Origin: Spirochaetota bacterium
GTDB taxonomy: Bacteria; Spirochaetota; Spirochaetia; Treponematales; Rectinemataceae
Direction: 5' to 3'
DNA: 64,000 bases
Assembly (NCBI GenBank): GCA_022711355.1
Contig: JAKLFE010000009.1
Span: 1 to 64,000, forward strand
Shown here: in pieces, positions 36,892 through 44,363 of the stretch
How the letters are laid out: every line of letters starts with the position of its first letter
Numbering within the stretch: position 1 is the first letter of the stretch
Notes under the pieces: model-generated
Database searches by the model: none
Told to the model about the DNA's origin: nothing
The model's input: the letters and a program-made list of their open reading frames with translations, nothing else
Translations under genes and position numbers: made by a program

Positions 36892-38577
36892 TCAGGCCGC
36901 CCCGACGGCCGCCTCGGCCCCGCTCCCCGACCAGCGGTTGACCAGGTAGAGGGCGAGGCCCGTGACGAGGAGGAGGATGGTCGACATGGCGCTCGCCGTG
37001 CCGAAGAAGCCGTCGAGCACCGAGAGGTAGACCTTGATGGGCATGGTCATCGTCCTCCCGACGTAGAGGAGGAGGGAGGCCGAGAGCTCGTTCATCGAGG
37101 TGACCCAGCTCATGATGGCGCCGGAGACGATGCCGGCCTTCATGAGCGGGAGGGTGACGGTGCGGAAGGTCCTTCCCGGCGGGGAGCCTAGGTTGATGCC
37201 CGCCTCCTCGAGGGCGGGGTCGATCTGCTTGAGTATGGAGGAGGCCGACCTCACCGAGTAGGGGAGCCGGCGGATGAAGTAGGTCATGACGACGATGGTC
37301 GCCGTGCCGACCAGGAAGAAGGGCCTGCGGTTGAAGGCGACGATGTAGCCGATGCCCAGGACCGTGCCCGGCACGATGTAGGGGATCATGAGGAGGGGAT
37401 CGAGGACCTTGACCGCCCGGGTCCGGCGGCGCGCGACGACGAAGCCCAGGAGGGTGCCCACGCTCGCGATGAGGACGACGGCGGCCAGGGAGAAGAGGAA
37501 GCTGTTCGTCACCGTCTTGGGCACGTCGAAGAAGATCTGCCGGTAGCTCTCGAGCCCGAAGCCGGGCACGAAGACCGGGCCCTTCGTGTTCTTGAACGAG
37601 AAGAAGACGACCACGGCGAGGGGCAGGGTCGAGAGGGCCACGATGAGGTAGCACAGGGCGTGCGCGAGGGCCGAGGACCAGCCGCGCAGGCGCTTGCGGA
37701 CGGGGCGGTTGACGAGCATGCTCGCGTACTTGCGGCGCGAGGAGGCCCACTGCTGGAGGGCGATGATGAGCGAGGCGCAGAGCATGAGGATGAGGGAGAC
37801 CGTGCTCGCCATGCCCGGCCGCTCGGCGACCTCGCTCGTGAAGAGGTTGTAGGCGAGGGTCGGCAGGACCAGGTAGTTCCCGCCGATGATCATGGGCGTG
37901 CCGAAGTTCGAGAGTGACATCATGAAGGTGATGAGGGCGCCGCCGGTCACCGAGGGCAGGACCAGGGGGATGGTGACGCGGAAGAAGGTGCGGAAGGACG
38001 AGGCGCCGAGGTTCTCCGAGGCCTCCTCGATCGAGCGGTCGATCGTGGTTAGGGCTCCCGCGGTCATGAGCGATACGAAGGGGTAGTACTGGAGCGAGTC
38101 GGCGAGGATGATGCCCAGGGGCCCGTAGATCGGCGGGAGCTTGAGGCCGAGCGAGGCGAGGGCCAGCCTGAGGAAGCCGTTGCGGCCGAGCATGGTCACC
38201 CAGGAGTAGGCCCCGATGAAGGGCGGCGAGAGGAGGGCGAGGACCGCGAGGGTGTTGAGGAGGGCCGAGCCGCGGATGCGGTAGCGCGTGGTGAAGAAGG
38301 CCAGGGGGATGCCGAGGACGAGGGAGAGGCCCGTCGTGGCCAGGGCGACGACCATCGAGTGGAGGAAGGCCTTGAGGTAGTACTTCTTGCCGAGGAACTC
38401 GGCCCAGTTCGCCAGGGAGAGGGCGCCGGTCTCCTTGTCGGTGAAGCTGTAGCGGAAGACGTCCGCCAGGGGATAGACGAGGAAGACGAGGACCAGGGCG
38501 AAGCCGCCGAGGGTGACGAAGGTCCAGAGGTCCGGCCCCTTGCCGGCGCCGCGGCGGTTCGAGGAGAAGCCGCTCAT
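36892..38577 (-). CDS. ABC transporter permease, FbpB-like double permease
   Basis: This 561-residue protein is a fused two-domain permease with about twelve membrane segments. Each half has an EAA-type ATPase-contact loop (SIEEASENLGASSFRTFFRVTIP and ALEEAGINLGSPPGRTFRTVTLP). This layout occurs in Fe3+, 2-aminoethylphosphonate and hexose-phosphate importers. The substrate is discussed under the binding protein. It overlaps the ATPase gene by four bases. Confidence 0.92.
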   Translation of the reverse strand: MSGFSSNRRGAGKGPDLWTFVTLGGFALVLVFLVYPLADVFRYSFTDKETGALSLANWAEFLGKKYYLKAFLHSMVVALATTGLSLVLGIPLAFFTTRYRIRGSALLNTLAVLALLSPPFIGAYSWVTMLGRNGFLRLALASLGLKLPPIYGPLGIILADSLQYYPFVSLMTAGALTTIDRSIEEASENLGASSFRTFFRVTIPLVLPSVTGGALITFMMSLSNFGTPMIIGGNYLVLPTLAYNLFTSEVAERPGMASTVSLILMLCASLIIALQQWASSRRKYASMLVNRPVRKRLRGWSSALAHALCYLIVALSTLPLAVVVFFSFKNTKGPVFVPGFGLESYRQIFFDVPKTVTNSFLFSLAAVVLIASVGTLLGFVVARRRTRAVKVLDPLLMIPYIVPGTVLGIGYIVAFNRRPFFLVGTATIVVMTYFIRRLPYSVRSASSILKQIDPALEEAGINLGSPPGRTFRTVTLPLMKAGIVSGAIMSWVTSMNELSASLLLYVGRTMTMPIKVYLSVLDGFFGTASAMSTILLLVTGLALYLVNRWSGSGAEAAVGAA

Positions 38578-39707
38578 CGGCCGGCTCCCCGTCCCTCGGG
38601 AGAGGCGGCTCCCTCGGGCCGCAGGCGCGAGCCCGAGGCGGGATCGAAGAGGAGGATACGCTCGGGCGGGAGGGCGAAGGCCAGCTCCGTGCCCGGGCCC
38701 GAGGCGCCGAGGGCCGCCGGGCCGTGCCGCTCCACGACGATCCTCGAGCCGCCGATCTCGACCTCGTAGCTCGCCACGGAGCCGAGGAAGCTCGAGGCGG
38801 CCACCCGGCCCCTGAGCGCGTTGGGCGAACCCGGAGCGGGATTCTCATCGGCGTCCTCGGGGCGGAAGGCCGCGCGGAGGGGCCTGCCCTCCGCGCCGGG
38901 GGGGGCCTGGACGGCCAGCTCGAGGCCGCCCGAGCGGAAGGCCCCGAGGCCGGGCCCCGAGGCGGAGGGTCCGGCCAGCTCCCCGTCGAGGAGGTTCACC
39001 TTGCCGACGAAGGATGCCACGAAGAGGTTGGCGGGATCCTTGTAGACCTCCCAAGGGCTGCCCACCTGCTGGATCCGGCCGCCCGAGACGACCGCGATCC
39101 GGTCCGAGATGACGAGGGCCTCCTCCTGGTCGTGGGTGACGTAGATCGCGGTGATGCCGAGGGCCTTCTGGACCGCCCGGATCTCCTCGCGCATCTCGAC
39201 CCGGAGCTTGGCGTCGAGGTTGGACAGGGGCTCGTCGAAGAGGAGGACCCGCGGCTCGATGGCCATGGCCCGCGCGAGCCCCACGCGCTGCTGCTGCCCG
39301 CCGGAGAGCTGGTCGGGCGTGCGAGCCTCGAAGCCCTCGAGATGGACGGTCCTGAGGGAGGCCTCGACCCGGCGCTCGATCTCGGCCTTGGGCAGCTTGC
39401 GCACGCGGAGGCCGTAGGCCACGTTCTCGAAGACCGTCATGTGGGGGAAGACGGCGTAGTTCTGGAAGACCATGCCCGTATCGCGCCTATGGGCGGGCAC
39501 CTCGTCCACGCGCTCCTCGCCGAGCCAGATCTCGCCCCGGTCCTGCCGGTAGAAGCCCGCTATGGTGCGCAGGAGGGTCGTCTTGCCGCAGCCCGAGGGG
39601 CCGAGGAGGGTGAAGAACTCCCCCTTCTCGATGGAGAGGTTCACCTCGGAGAGCGCCTTGACCTCGCCGAAGCGCTTCTCGAGGCCTACGATGCGTATGC
39701 TGGTCAT
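38574..39707 (-). CDS. ABC transporter ATP-binding protein (FbpC/PotA type)
   Basis: This 377-residue ATPase has Walker A GPSGCGKTT, signature LSGGQQQRVGLARAMA, Walker B VLLFDEPLSNLD and the His loop VTHDQEEAL. A C-terminal TOBE domain of about 130 residues (GRVAASSFLGSVASYEVEIGGS) often regulates such importers. Its subfamily is often labelled Fe3+, polyamine or phosphonate. It is separated from its binding-protein gene by a 200-base gap holding an inverted-repeat element. Confidence 0.93.
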   Translation of the reverse strand: MTSIRIVGLEKRFGEVKALSEVNLSIEKGEFFTLLGPSGCGKTTLLRTIAGFYRQDRGEIWLGEERVDEVPAHRRDTGMVFQNYAVFPHMTVFENVAYGLRVRKLPKAEIERRVEASLRTVHLEGFEARTPDQLSGGQQQRVGLARAMAIEPRVLLFDEPLSNLDAKLRVEMREEIRAVQKALGITAIYVTHDQEEALVISDRIAVVSGGRIQQVGSPWEVYKDPANLFVASFVGKVNLLDGELAGPSASGPGLGAFRSGGLELAVQAPPGAEGRPLRAAFRPEDADENPAPGSPNALRGRVAASSFLGSVASYEVEIGGSRIVVERHGPAALGASGPGTELAFALPPERILLFDPASGSRLRPEGAASPEGRGAGR

Positions 39708-39732
39708 AAAGCGTCACCGTCCTGATAGGATA

Positions 39733-39896
39733 GCAAAGAGAATTAACCACAGAGAGGCAGAGACAAAGAGTGAAAAGGAAGGAAAGGAAATAGGCAGAGG
39801 AGGATTACTGTTGCCCAGAGCGCCTCATCCAATCCTCGCTCTTTCCTCTCCTAATTCTCCCTCTGTGCCTCTGTGCCTCTCTTCATTTATTTCCTG
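39733..39896. repeat. Purine-rich inverted-repeat (MITE-like) element, copy 1
   Basis: The left arm contains CCACAGAGAGGCAGAGACAA (from about 39746). The right arm contains CCTCTGTGCCTCTGTGCCTC (from about 39870). They are imperfect inverted copies over about 50 bases each, converging on AGGATT and AATCCT. The element sits between the binding-protein stop and the ATPase start of the same operon. It shares ACAGAG/GCACAGAG blocks with the copy near 44.2 kb. I see no open frame of its own; it could fold into a long hairpin in the mRNA. Confidence 0.65.
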
Positions 39897-39908
39897 AATG
39901 GCTACGGC

Positions 39909-40886
39909 TTACAGCCCGAGCTCCATCGCGATGTCGGCGAACTTCTTGGAGAACTCGGTCTTGTTCTTCGCGGCCCAGCCGAAGTCGTAGGGCACGGTCT
40001 TGATCGTCTTGATGGCGGGCAGGCCGGCGGGGTCCTTGCAGTCGGTACGCACGGCGCGGCGGGCCATCTGCTCGACGAGGAACTCCTGGACGGGCTTCGA
40101 GAGGCACCAGTCGATGAAGGCCTTGCCGGCCTCGGCGTTGGGGCCGCCCTTGAGGAGGGCTATGCCGTCGGGCGCCGCCACCGTGCCGTCGGCGGGGTAG
40201 ACGATCTTGACCGGGCCGCCGCCCTGGACGTAGCGGAAGGCGTTATCCTCGAGGGTGATGCCGACCGCCTGCTCCCCGTCGTTGACGAATTTGGGCACGG
40301 CGCCGGAGCTGGAGGAGATGACCATGTTCTTCATGATGCCCTTGTACACGTTCCAGCCCTCGTCGCCCTTGTAGACGAGGAGGGTGTTGCAGAGCTGCAT
40401 GTAGGAGGAGCCGGACTTGTCGGCGCGGGCGGAGGAGACGAGCTTGGCGAAGCGGGCGTCGGCCAGGTCCTTCCAGGTCTTGGGCATCTTGTCGGCCGCG
40501 ACCATCTTCGTATTGACGATGAAGACGTTCATGATGCCGGTGTAGGGCAGCCAGTTCGTGCCGACCTTGAAGACCGGGGCGATCTTGTCCCACTCCTTGG
40601 GGGTGTAGGGCGCGAGGATGGCGCTCTCGGCCTCGAGCTGCTCGCCGCCGATGCTCCAGATGACGTCGGCCTGGGGATTGGCGGCCTCGGCCTTGGCGCG
40701 CTTTATGACGTCGCCCGAGCCGAGCTTCACGTACTCGAGCTTGATGCCCGTCTCCTTCTCGAAGCGGGGGGCGAGGGCGTTGAGGATGGAGTCCTCGTGG
40801 GCGGTGTAGACGACGACCTTGGCAGGCGCGGCGAAGGCGCCGGCCGCGAGGGCGAGGCAAGCGAGGACGAACAGGACTTTCTTCAT
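39909..40886 (-). CDS. ABC substrate-binding protein, Fe3+/organophosphate family
   Basis: This 325-residue periplasmic protein has a cleavable signal peptide (to AAGAFA) and a type 2 binding-protein fold: VVVYTAHEDSILNALAPRFEKETGIK and ADVIWSIGGEQLEAES. It aligns with FbpA/AfuA/PhnS-type proteins. The paired tyrosines that hold Fe3+ in FbpA (the NNYYW block) are replaced here by GITLEDNAFRYV. Iron is therefore unlikely. Relatives with a LED-type motif bind phosphorylated sugars or phosphonates. GGAGG precedes the ATG. It is first in the operon with the ATPase and double permease. Confidence 0.88.
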   Translation of the reverse strand: MKKVLFVLACLALAAGAFAAPAKVVVYTAHEDSILNALAPRFEKETGIKLEYVKLGSGDVIKRAKAEAANPQADVIWSIGGEQLEAESAILAPYTPKEWDKIAPVFKVGTNWLPYTGIMNVFIVNTKMVAADKMPKTWKDLADARFAKLVSSARADKSGSSYMQLCNTLLVYKGDEGWNVYKGIMKNMVISSSSGAVPKFVNDGEQAVGITLEDNAFRYVQGGGPVKIVYPADGTVAAPDGIALLKGGPNAEAGKAFIDWCLSKPVQEFLVEQMARRAVRTDCKDPAGLPAIKTIKTVPYDFGWAAKNKTEFSKKFADIAMELGL

Positions 40887-40978
40887 AGGGCCTCCGTTCC
40901 TTTCCGTCGGGATGCGGGCCCGCCTTCGCGCGAGTGAAGAAAGAAAAGGCGGCTCGCCCGCTCTCCCGTACCGGATCG

Positions 40979-40984
40979 ATTATA
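40979..40984 (-). promoter_or_regulatory. -10 box of the binding-protein operon
   Basis: On the minus strand TATAAT is perfect, but the expected -35 position (about 41002-41007) reads TCGCGC. A promoter with a good -10 and no -35 usually needs an activator, and the tandem repeats lie immediately upstream. Confidence 0.6.
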
Positions 40985-41009
40985 ACGGGGCTAACTGTTT
41001 CGCGCGAGG

Positions 41010-41053
41010 TCTTTTTAACGCATTCCTAACTCATTCCTAAGGCTTTTCTAACC
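41010..41053. promoter_or_regulatory. Four tandem 11-bp repeats, response-regulator-type binding site
   Basis: Four consecutive 11-mers begin at 41010, 41021, 41032 and 41043: TCTTTTTAACG, CATTCCTAACT, CATTCCTAAGG and CTTTTCTAACC. The core is TTnnTAA(C), repeated once per helical turn. This geometry is that of PhoB/PhoP-type (OmpR family) direct repeats. The site lies just upstream of the missing -35 element of the binding-protein operon. The last bases overlap the end of the hexapeptide-protein gene. Confidence 0.6.
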
Positions 41054-41737
41054 ATGGGTACCCCGAGGCTCCTTCAGGACCAAAAGGCCGCCCTGCTTGA
41101 GGATCGAGCCGGGCCTTATCCAGCCCCGGATGGAGCTCAGGGGATAGGCGGTCGAGCCGCGGCCCACGAGGGTTCCCGGGAAGCAGACCGAGTTGCAGCC
41201 GAGCTCGGCGCCGTCCCCGAGGACGGCCCCGAACTTGCAGAGGCCCGTGGGGATCACCTCGCCCCCGGGACCCCGAGCTGAAACCTCGCTCCCGTCGGAC
41301 TTGTAGTTCGAGAGGATGGCCCCCGCGCCTATATGGGACCTGCGGCCCATGACGGAGTCCCCGACGTAGTTGAAGTGGGGGGCCTGGGCCAGATCGAGGA
41401 GGATGCAGTTCTTGAGCTCGGTCGAGTTGCCGACGACGCAGCGCGCGCCCACGATGACGTTCTCGCGGATGAAGGCGCCGCAGCGCACTTCAGTGCCCGG
41501 GCCGAGCACGGCCGGCCCGAGGAGCTCGGCCCGCCCGGAGATCGAGCAGCCCTCCCCCGCCAGGATCCCCGGGGCGACCAGGCGATAGCCCGCGGGCGGC
41601 TCGGCGAGGAGGGAGGCGAGGAATGCGGAGATCCGCGGCAGGGCGAGCCAGGGGTAGCCCTCGGGATCGAAGAGGGAGGAGGCCAGGGTGGCCGACAGAT
41701 CGAGGAAGTCGCTCGCGCGGAGCCCCGGCCCGGCCAC
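41048..41737 (-). CDS. Left-handed beta-helix (hexapeptide-repeat) transferase-like protein
   Basis: This 229-residue protein has a short helical N-terminal part and then hexapeptide repeats (ISGRAELLGPAVLGPGTEV, VIVGARCVVGNSTELKN, HIGAGAILSN) of the GlmU acetyltransferase type. The pyrophosphorylase half of GlmU is absent. NYKSDGSEVSA and PTGLCKFGAVLGDGAELG are typical of sugar-nucleotide acyltransferases. It follows nifU by one base, so it is in the iscR operon, although no link to Fe-S assembly is known to me. Confidence 0.8.
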   Translation of the reverse strand: MAGPGLRASDFLDLSATLASSLFDPEGYPWLALPRISAFLASLLAEPPAGYRLVAPGILAGEGCSISGRAELLGPAVLGPGTEVRCGAFIRENVIVGARCVVGNSTELKNCILLDLAQAPHFNYVGDSVMGRRSHIGAGAILSNYKSDGSEVSARGPGGEVIPTGLCKFGAVLGDGAELGCNSVCFPGTLVGRGSTAYPLSSIRGWIRPGSILKQGGLLVLKEPRGTHG

Positions 41738-41738
41738 G

Positions 41739-42341
41739 TCAGTCTCCGAATATATGGACGTACTCGTGGAGGAGCTCCTGGGCCCTCCCCTTGCAGCCGC
41801 CGCAGACCGTGCCGATCTTCGTGGCCTCCTGGAGCTGCTCCCAGCTCCGGGCCCCGTCCTTGACCGCCTGCTCGATGTCCTTGTCCGTGATGCCCAGGCA
41901 GGAGCAGATGACCACCGCGTCCTCGCCGGCGAACTCGCCCGAGCGGCCGCGCTTGTCCAGCCAGGAGTCGATGGCCGCCCTGAGGGCCTTGTCGCCTAGG
42001 ACGGAGCAGTGGATCTTGTTCTCGGGCAGGCCGCCGAGCCTGCGCGCGATGTCGGCGGGCTTGATGCCGTAGGCCTCGCGGATGCCCATGCCCTTGACGA
42101 CCTCGGAGAGCATAGAGGTGCTCGCTATGGCGCTGGCGCAGCCGTAGGTCTTCCAGCGCAGGTCCGTGATGACGTCGTCCCGTATCTTGATGAGGAAGAG
42201 CATCTGGTCGCCGCACTTCACGTTCCCGACGAGGCCCTCGGCGTCGGCCTCGAACTTCTCGTCCGGATCGAAGACGTTCTTGGGGTTCGTGAAGTGCTCC
42301 TTCACGACGTCGGAGTAGAGCCACTGGAAGGCGTCGGACAC
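41739..42341 (-). CDS. nifU: NifU-like Fe-S cluster scaffold with BFD domain
   Basis: This 200-residue protein has an N-terminal IscU-type scaffold with the three ligand cysteines Cys43, Cys68 and Cys112 (NVKCGDQ, YGCASAI, IHCSVLG). A C-terminal BFD-like [2Fe-2S] domain has Cys146, Cys148, Cys180 and Cys183 (ICSCLG, VCGGC). The C-terminal Nfu domain of full NifU is missing. It receives sulfur from the adjacent cysteine desulfurase and builds clusters in the cytoplasm. Confidence 0.94.
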   Translation of the reverse strand: MSDAFQWLYSDVVKEHFTNPKNVFDPDEKFEADAEGLVGNVKCGDQMLFLIKIRDDVITDLRWKTYGCASAIASTSMLSEVVKGMGIREAYGIKPADIARRLGGLPENKIHCSVLGDKALRAAIDSWLDKRGRSGEFAGEDAVVICSCLGITDKDIEQAVKDGARSWEQLQEATKIGTVCGGCKGRAQELLHEYVHIFGD

Positions 42342-42358
42342 GATGGTCTCCTTGGGAT

Positions 42359-43588
42359 TCAGGCCGAGCGGATCTCGGCGCTCACGGTGGACATGCGCCT
42401 GAGGCGCGCGATGATGGGCGGGAGCTTGTCGAGGACGTACTCCACCTCCTCCTCGGTCGTGTCCCGCCCTAGGCTGAAGCGGATCGAGCCGTGGGCGAGC
42501 TCGGGGCCGACCCCCGTCGCCATGAGGACGTGGCTGGGCTCGAGGCTGCCCGAGGCGCAGGCCGAGCCGGTCGAGACCTCGATCCCCTCCATGTCGAGGG
42601 AGAGGAGGATGGACTCGCCCTCGGCCCCGGGGAAGGAGGCGTTGAGGGTGTTCGGCAGGACCTCGGTCGGGTGGCCGTTGACGCGGACCTGGGGGATCCG
42701 CGCGACGATGCCCTCGCGGAGCCGCTCGCGCAGCGCGCGCAGGCGGGCCGAGAACTCGGGCAGGTCGCGGCGGGCGAGCTCGGCGGCGAGGCCGAAGCCG
42801 AGGATGCCGAGGTTGTTGTAGGTCCCGGCCCTGACCCCCTGCTCCTGGTGGCCCCCGCGGACGAGGGGCTCGAGGGGGGCGCCCGAGCGCGCGTAGAGGG
42901 CGCCGACGCCCTTGGGACCGTAGATCTTGTGGCAGGAGAGGGTGAGGTAGTCGACGCCCCAGGCATGGACGTCCACGGGGATCTTACCGACGGCCTGGGT
43001 CGCGTCCGTATGGACCAGGGCGCCCGCGGCCTTGGCCATGAGGGCGATCCGGGCGATCTCCTCGACCGTGCCGATCTCGTTGTTGGCCGCCATGACCGAG
43101 ACGAGGAGGGTCGGGCCGCCCTCCGAGCGGGAGGGATCGAGCTCGGCCTCGAGGCGGGCGAGGTCGACGCGGCCCTGGCCGTCCACGGGGAGGAAGACCA
43201 CGGGGAAGCCCTCGTCGGCGAGGCGGCGGGCCGCGTTCATGACGCAGGGATGCTCGATCGCCGTGGTGATGACCTTGCGCCGCCCCTCGGCCCGGTAGCG
43301 GCCGACGGAGGGCGCGCGGCCGCGGCCGAGCTCGTACATCGTCCCGAAGACGGTGTTGTTCGACTCGGAGCCCCCGGAGGTGAAGTAGAGCTCCTGGGGA
43401 TCGCGGGCGCCGATCAGGGCGGCCACGCTGGCGCGCGCGGCCTCGATCCCGGCGCGGGCGCGGCGCCCGGCCTCGTGCATGCTCGATGCGTTGGCGTAGA
43501 CCTCGAGGTCGCGGACCATGAGCTCCTTCACCTCGGGCCTGAGCGGAGTCGTGGCGTTGTAGTCCATATACACGAAACGTTGCTGCAT
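42359..43588 (-). CDS. nifS: Cysteine desulfurase (NifS/IscS)
   Basis: This 409-residue PLP enzyme takes sulfur from cysteine for Fe-S cluster assembly. It has SGGSESNNT, the cofactor-contact HTDATQAVGK, the PLP lysine in LTLSCHKIYGPKGVGALY, and the catalytic cysteine loop STGSACASGSLEPSHVL. Length is normal. It lies ten bases after the IscR-like gene and 17 bases before nifU. Confidence 0.96.
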   Translation of the reverse strand: MQQRFVYMDYNATTPLRPEVKELMVRDLEVYANASSMHEAGRRARAGIEAARASVAALIGARDPQELYFTSGGSESNNTVFGTMYELGRGRAPSVGRYRAEGRRKVITTAIEHPCVMNAARRLADEGFPVVFLPVDGQGRVDLARLEAELDPSRSEGGPTLLVSVMAANNEIGTVEEIARIALMAKAAGALVHTDATQAVGKIPVDVHAWGVDYLTLSCHKIYGPKGVGALYARSGAPLEPLVRGGHQEQGVRAGTYNNLGILGFGLAAELARRDLPEFSARLRALRERLREGIVARIPQVRVNGHPTEVLPNTLNASFPGAEGESILLSLDMEGIEVSTGSACASGSLEPSHVLMATGVGPELAHGSIRFSLGRDTTEEEVEYVLDKLPPIIARLRRMSTVSAEIRSA

Positions 43589-43598
43589 GCGCTGCTCC

Positions 43599-44000
43599 TT
43601 AGCCTTCGATCACGTCCTGCAAGGTCCGCGAGGCGAGGTACCCGTCGATGGCGCCCTTCAGGCCCAGCCAGAAGCGCCGGGGCAGGCAGCCCCCGCCCTG
43701 GGCGCAGCTCCGCGAGTCGTCGACGCAGAGGACGGGCTTGACCTGGCCGTCGAGGGCCCCGACGATCTCGATCATGGGGATCTCGGCCGCGGCGCGGGCT
43801 AGGCGATAGCCGCCCTTCTGGCCCCGCTCGGCGGTGACCAGGCCCGCGGCCTTGAGCTGGCCGAGGATGCCCTCGAGGTACTTGGGCGAGATTCCCTCGG
43901 CCTTCGCTATCTCGGCGCTCGTGGCCGAGTCCGAGCCCGTCCTGGCGAGGTGGACCAGGGCCCTGATCCCGTACTGGGTCTTCATCGAGACGCTGAACAC
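43599..44000 (-). CDS. Rrf2-family regulator, IscR-like
   Basis: This 133-residue protein has an Rrf2 winged helix (YGIRALVHLAR, ISPKYLEGILGQLKAAGLV, RGQKGGYRLAR) and three cysteines, Cys92, Cys99 and Cys105, spaced like the [2Fe-2S] ligands of IscR. The GTG at 44000 is the better start. It places the first strand (FSVSMKTQYG) as in MKLSTKGxYG of relatives; the internal ATG would delete it. It controls, very probably, its own operon through the palindrome upstream in response to Fe-S status. Confidence 0.9.
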   Translation of the reverse strand: MFSVSMKTQYGIRALVHLARTGSDSATSAEIAKAEGISPKYLEGILGQLKAAGLVTAERGQKGGYRLARAAAEIPMIEIVGALDGQVKPVLCVDDSRSCAQGGGCLPRRFWLGLKGAIDGYLASRTLQDVIEG

Positions 44001-44011
44001 TAAAAACCTGC

Positions 44012-44036
44012 TATTCCTATCGGATTACTAGGAATA
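44012..44036. promoter_or_regulatory. 25-bp palindromic operator of the iscR-like operon
   Basis: TATTCCTA (44012-44019) and TAGGAATA (44029-44036) are perfect inverted copies with a nine-base spacer. The total length of 25 bp and the dyad geometry match Rrf2-family operators. The site overlaps the -10 box and start region of the promoter. Confidence 0.75.
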
Positions 44037-44061
44037 TACAGTCGAACCAGGAAAGCGTCAA
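44033..44061 (-). promoter_or_regulatory. Promoter of the iscR-like operon
   Basis: On the minus strand TTGACG (44056-44061), 17 bases and TATATT (44033-44038) form a strong sigma-70-type promoter. Its -10 is partly covered by the palindrome, giving the classic layout for autorepression. Confidence 0.75.
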
Positions 44062-44363
44062 GAACTACTCACGGCGTTTCGAGTGGTACGTCCAGCGGGA
44101 CATGCAGCACCTGAAAAAGAACTATGGAATAGAGACACAGAGGCACAGAGAAGAAAAAACACGAGAATACGAAATAGACGGAACTGGATAGCTGCTCGCA
44201 GTACGCCGAAGCAGCCCCAATCGTATTCTTCTCTTCCCTCTGTGCCTCTCTTTACTTTTTTCCACCATCCCCAGCTTTGGAAAAGGGGGCTCGGGGGAAA
44301 AACCTTTGATAAAAGGTTGCTCTCCCGCTCGTCGCTGGAAGCCATCCCAAAGATGCATCACGC
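44037..44363. repeat. Gene-free stretch with MITE-like element, copy 2
   Basis: I see no convincing gene in these 327 bases. From about 44130, GAGACACAGAGGCACAGAG is matched by an inverted arm with CCCTCTGTGCCTCTC near 44236. Both arms extend into AGAATACGA / TCGTATTCT around a 45-base centre that itself pairs GCTGC with GCAGC. A small hairpin AACCTT/AAGGTT follows at 44301-44318, next to a C/G-run segment. A short open frame before the left arm (reading RRFEWYVQRDMQHLKKNY) could be a gene remnant but matches nothing I know. Confidence 0.6.

Noticed and set aside
34613-38848. A continuous 1411-codon minus-strand frame that would fuse the permease region to the chemoreceptor
   Set aside because: The part above 36829 is Arg/Pro/His-rich and lies out of frame with the clear permease gene 36892-38577. 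The chemoreceptor has its own start and signal peptide at 36829.
36892-40886. A firm Fe3+ importer annotation (fbpABC)
   Set aside because: The tyrosine pair of iron-binding FbpA is missing in the binding protein, so only the broader family is named.
41021-44036. One regulator for both the 11-bp repeats and the iscR operator, because both contain TAGGAAT
   Set aside because: One site is a tandem direct array with a TTnnTAA core, the other an inverted repeat; the shared heptamer is probably coincidental.
39733-44265. Purine-rich repeats as a CRISPR array
   Set aside because: There are only two distant copies with inverted arms, no regular spacers and no cas genes.
44058-44345. Small hydrophobic minus-strand frame (ILVFFLLCASVSLF)
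   Set aside because: It lies wholly on the inverted-repeat element and its hydrophobicity comes from the repeat arms; no ribosome site is visible.
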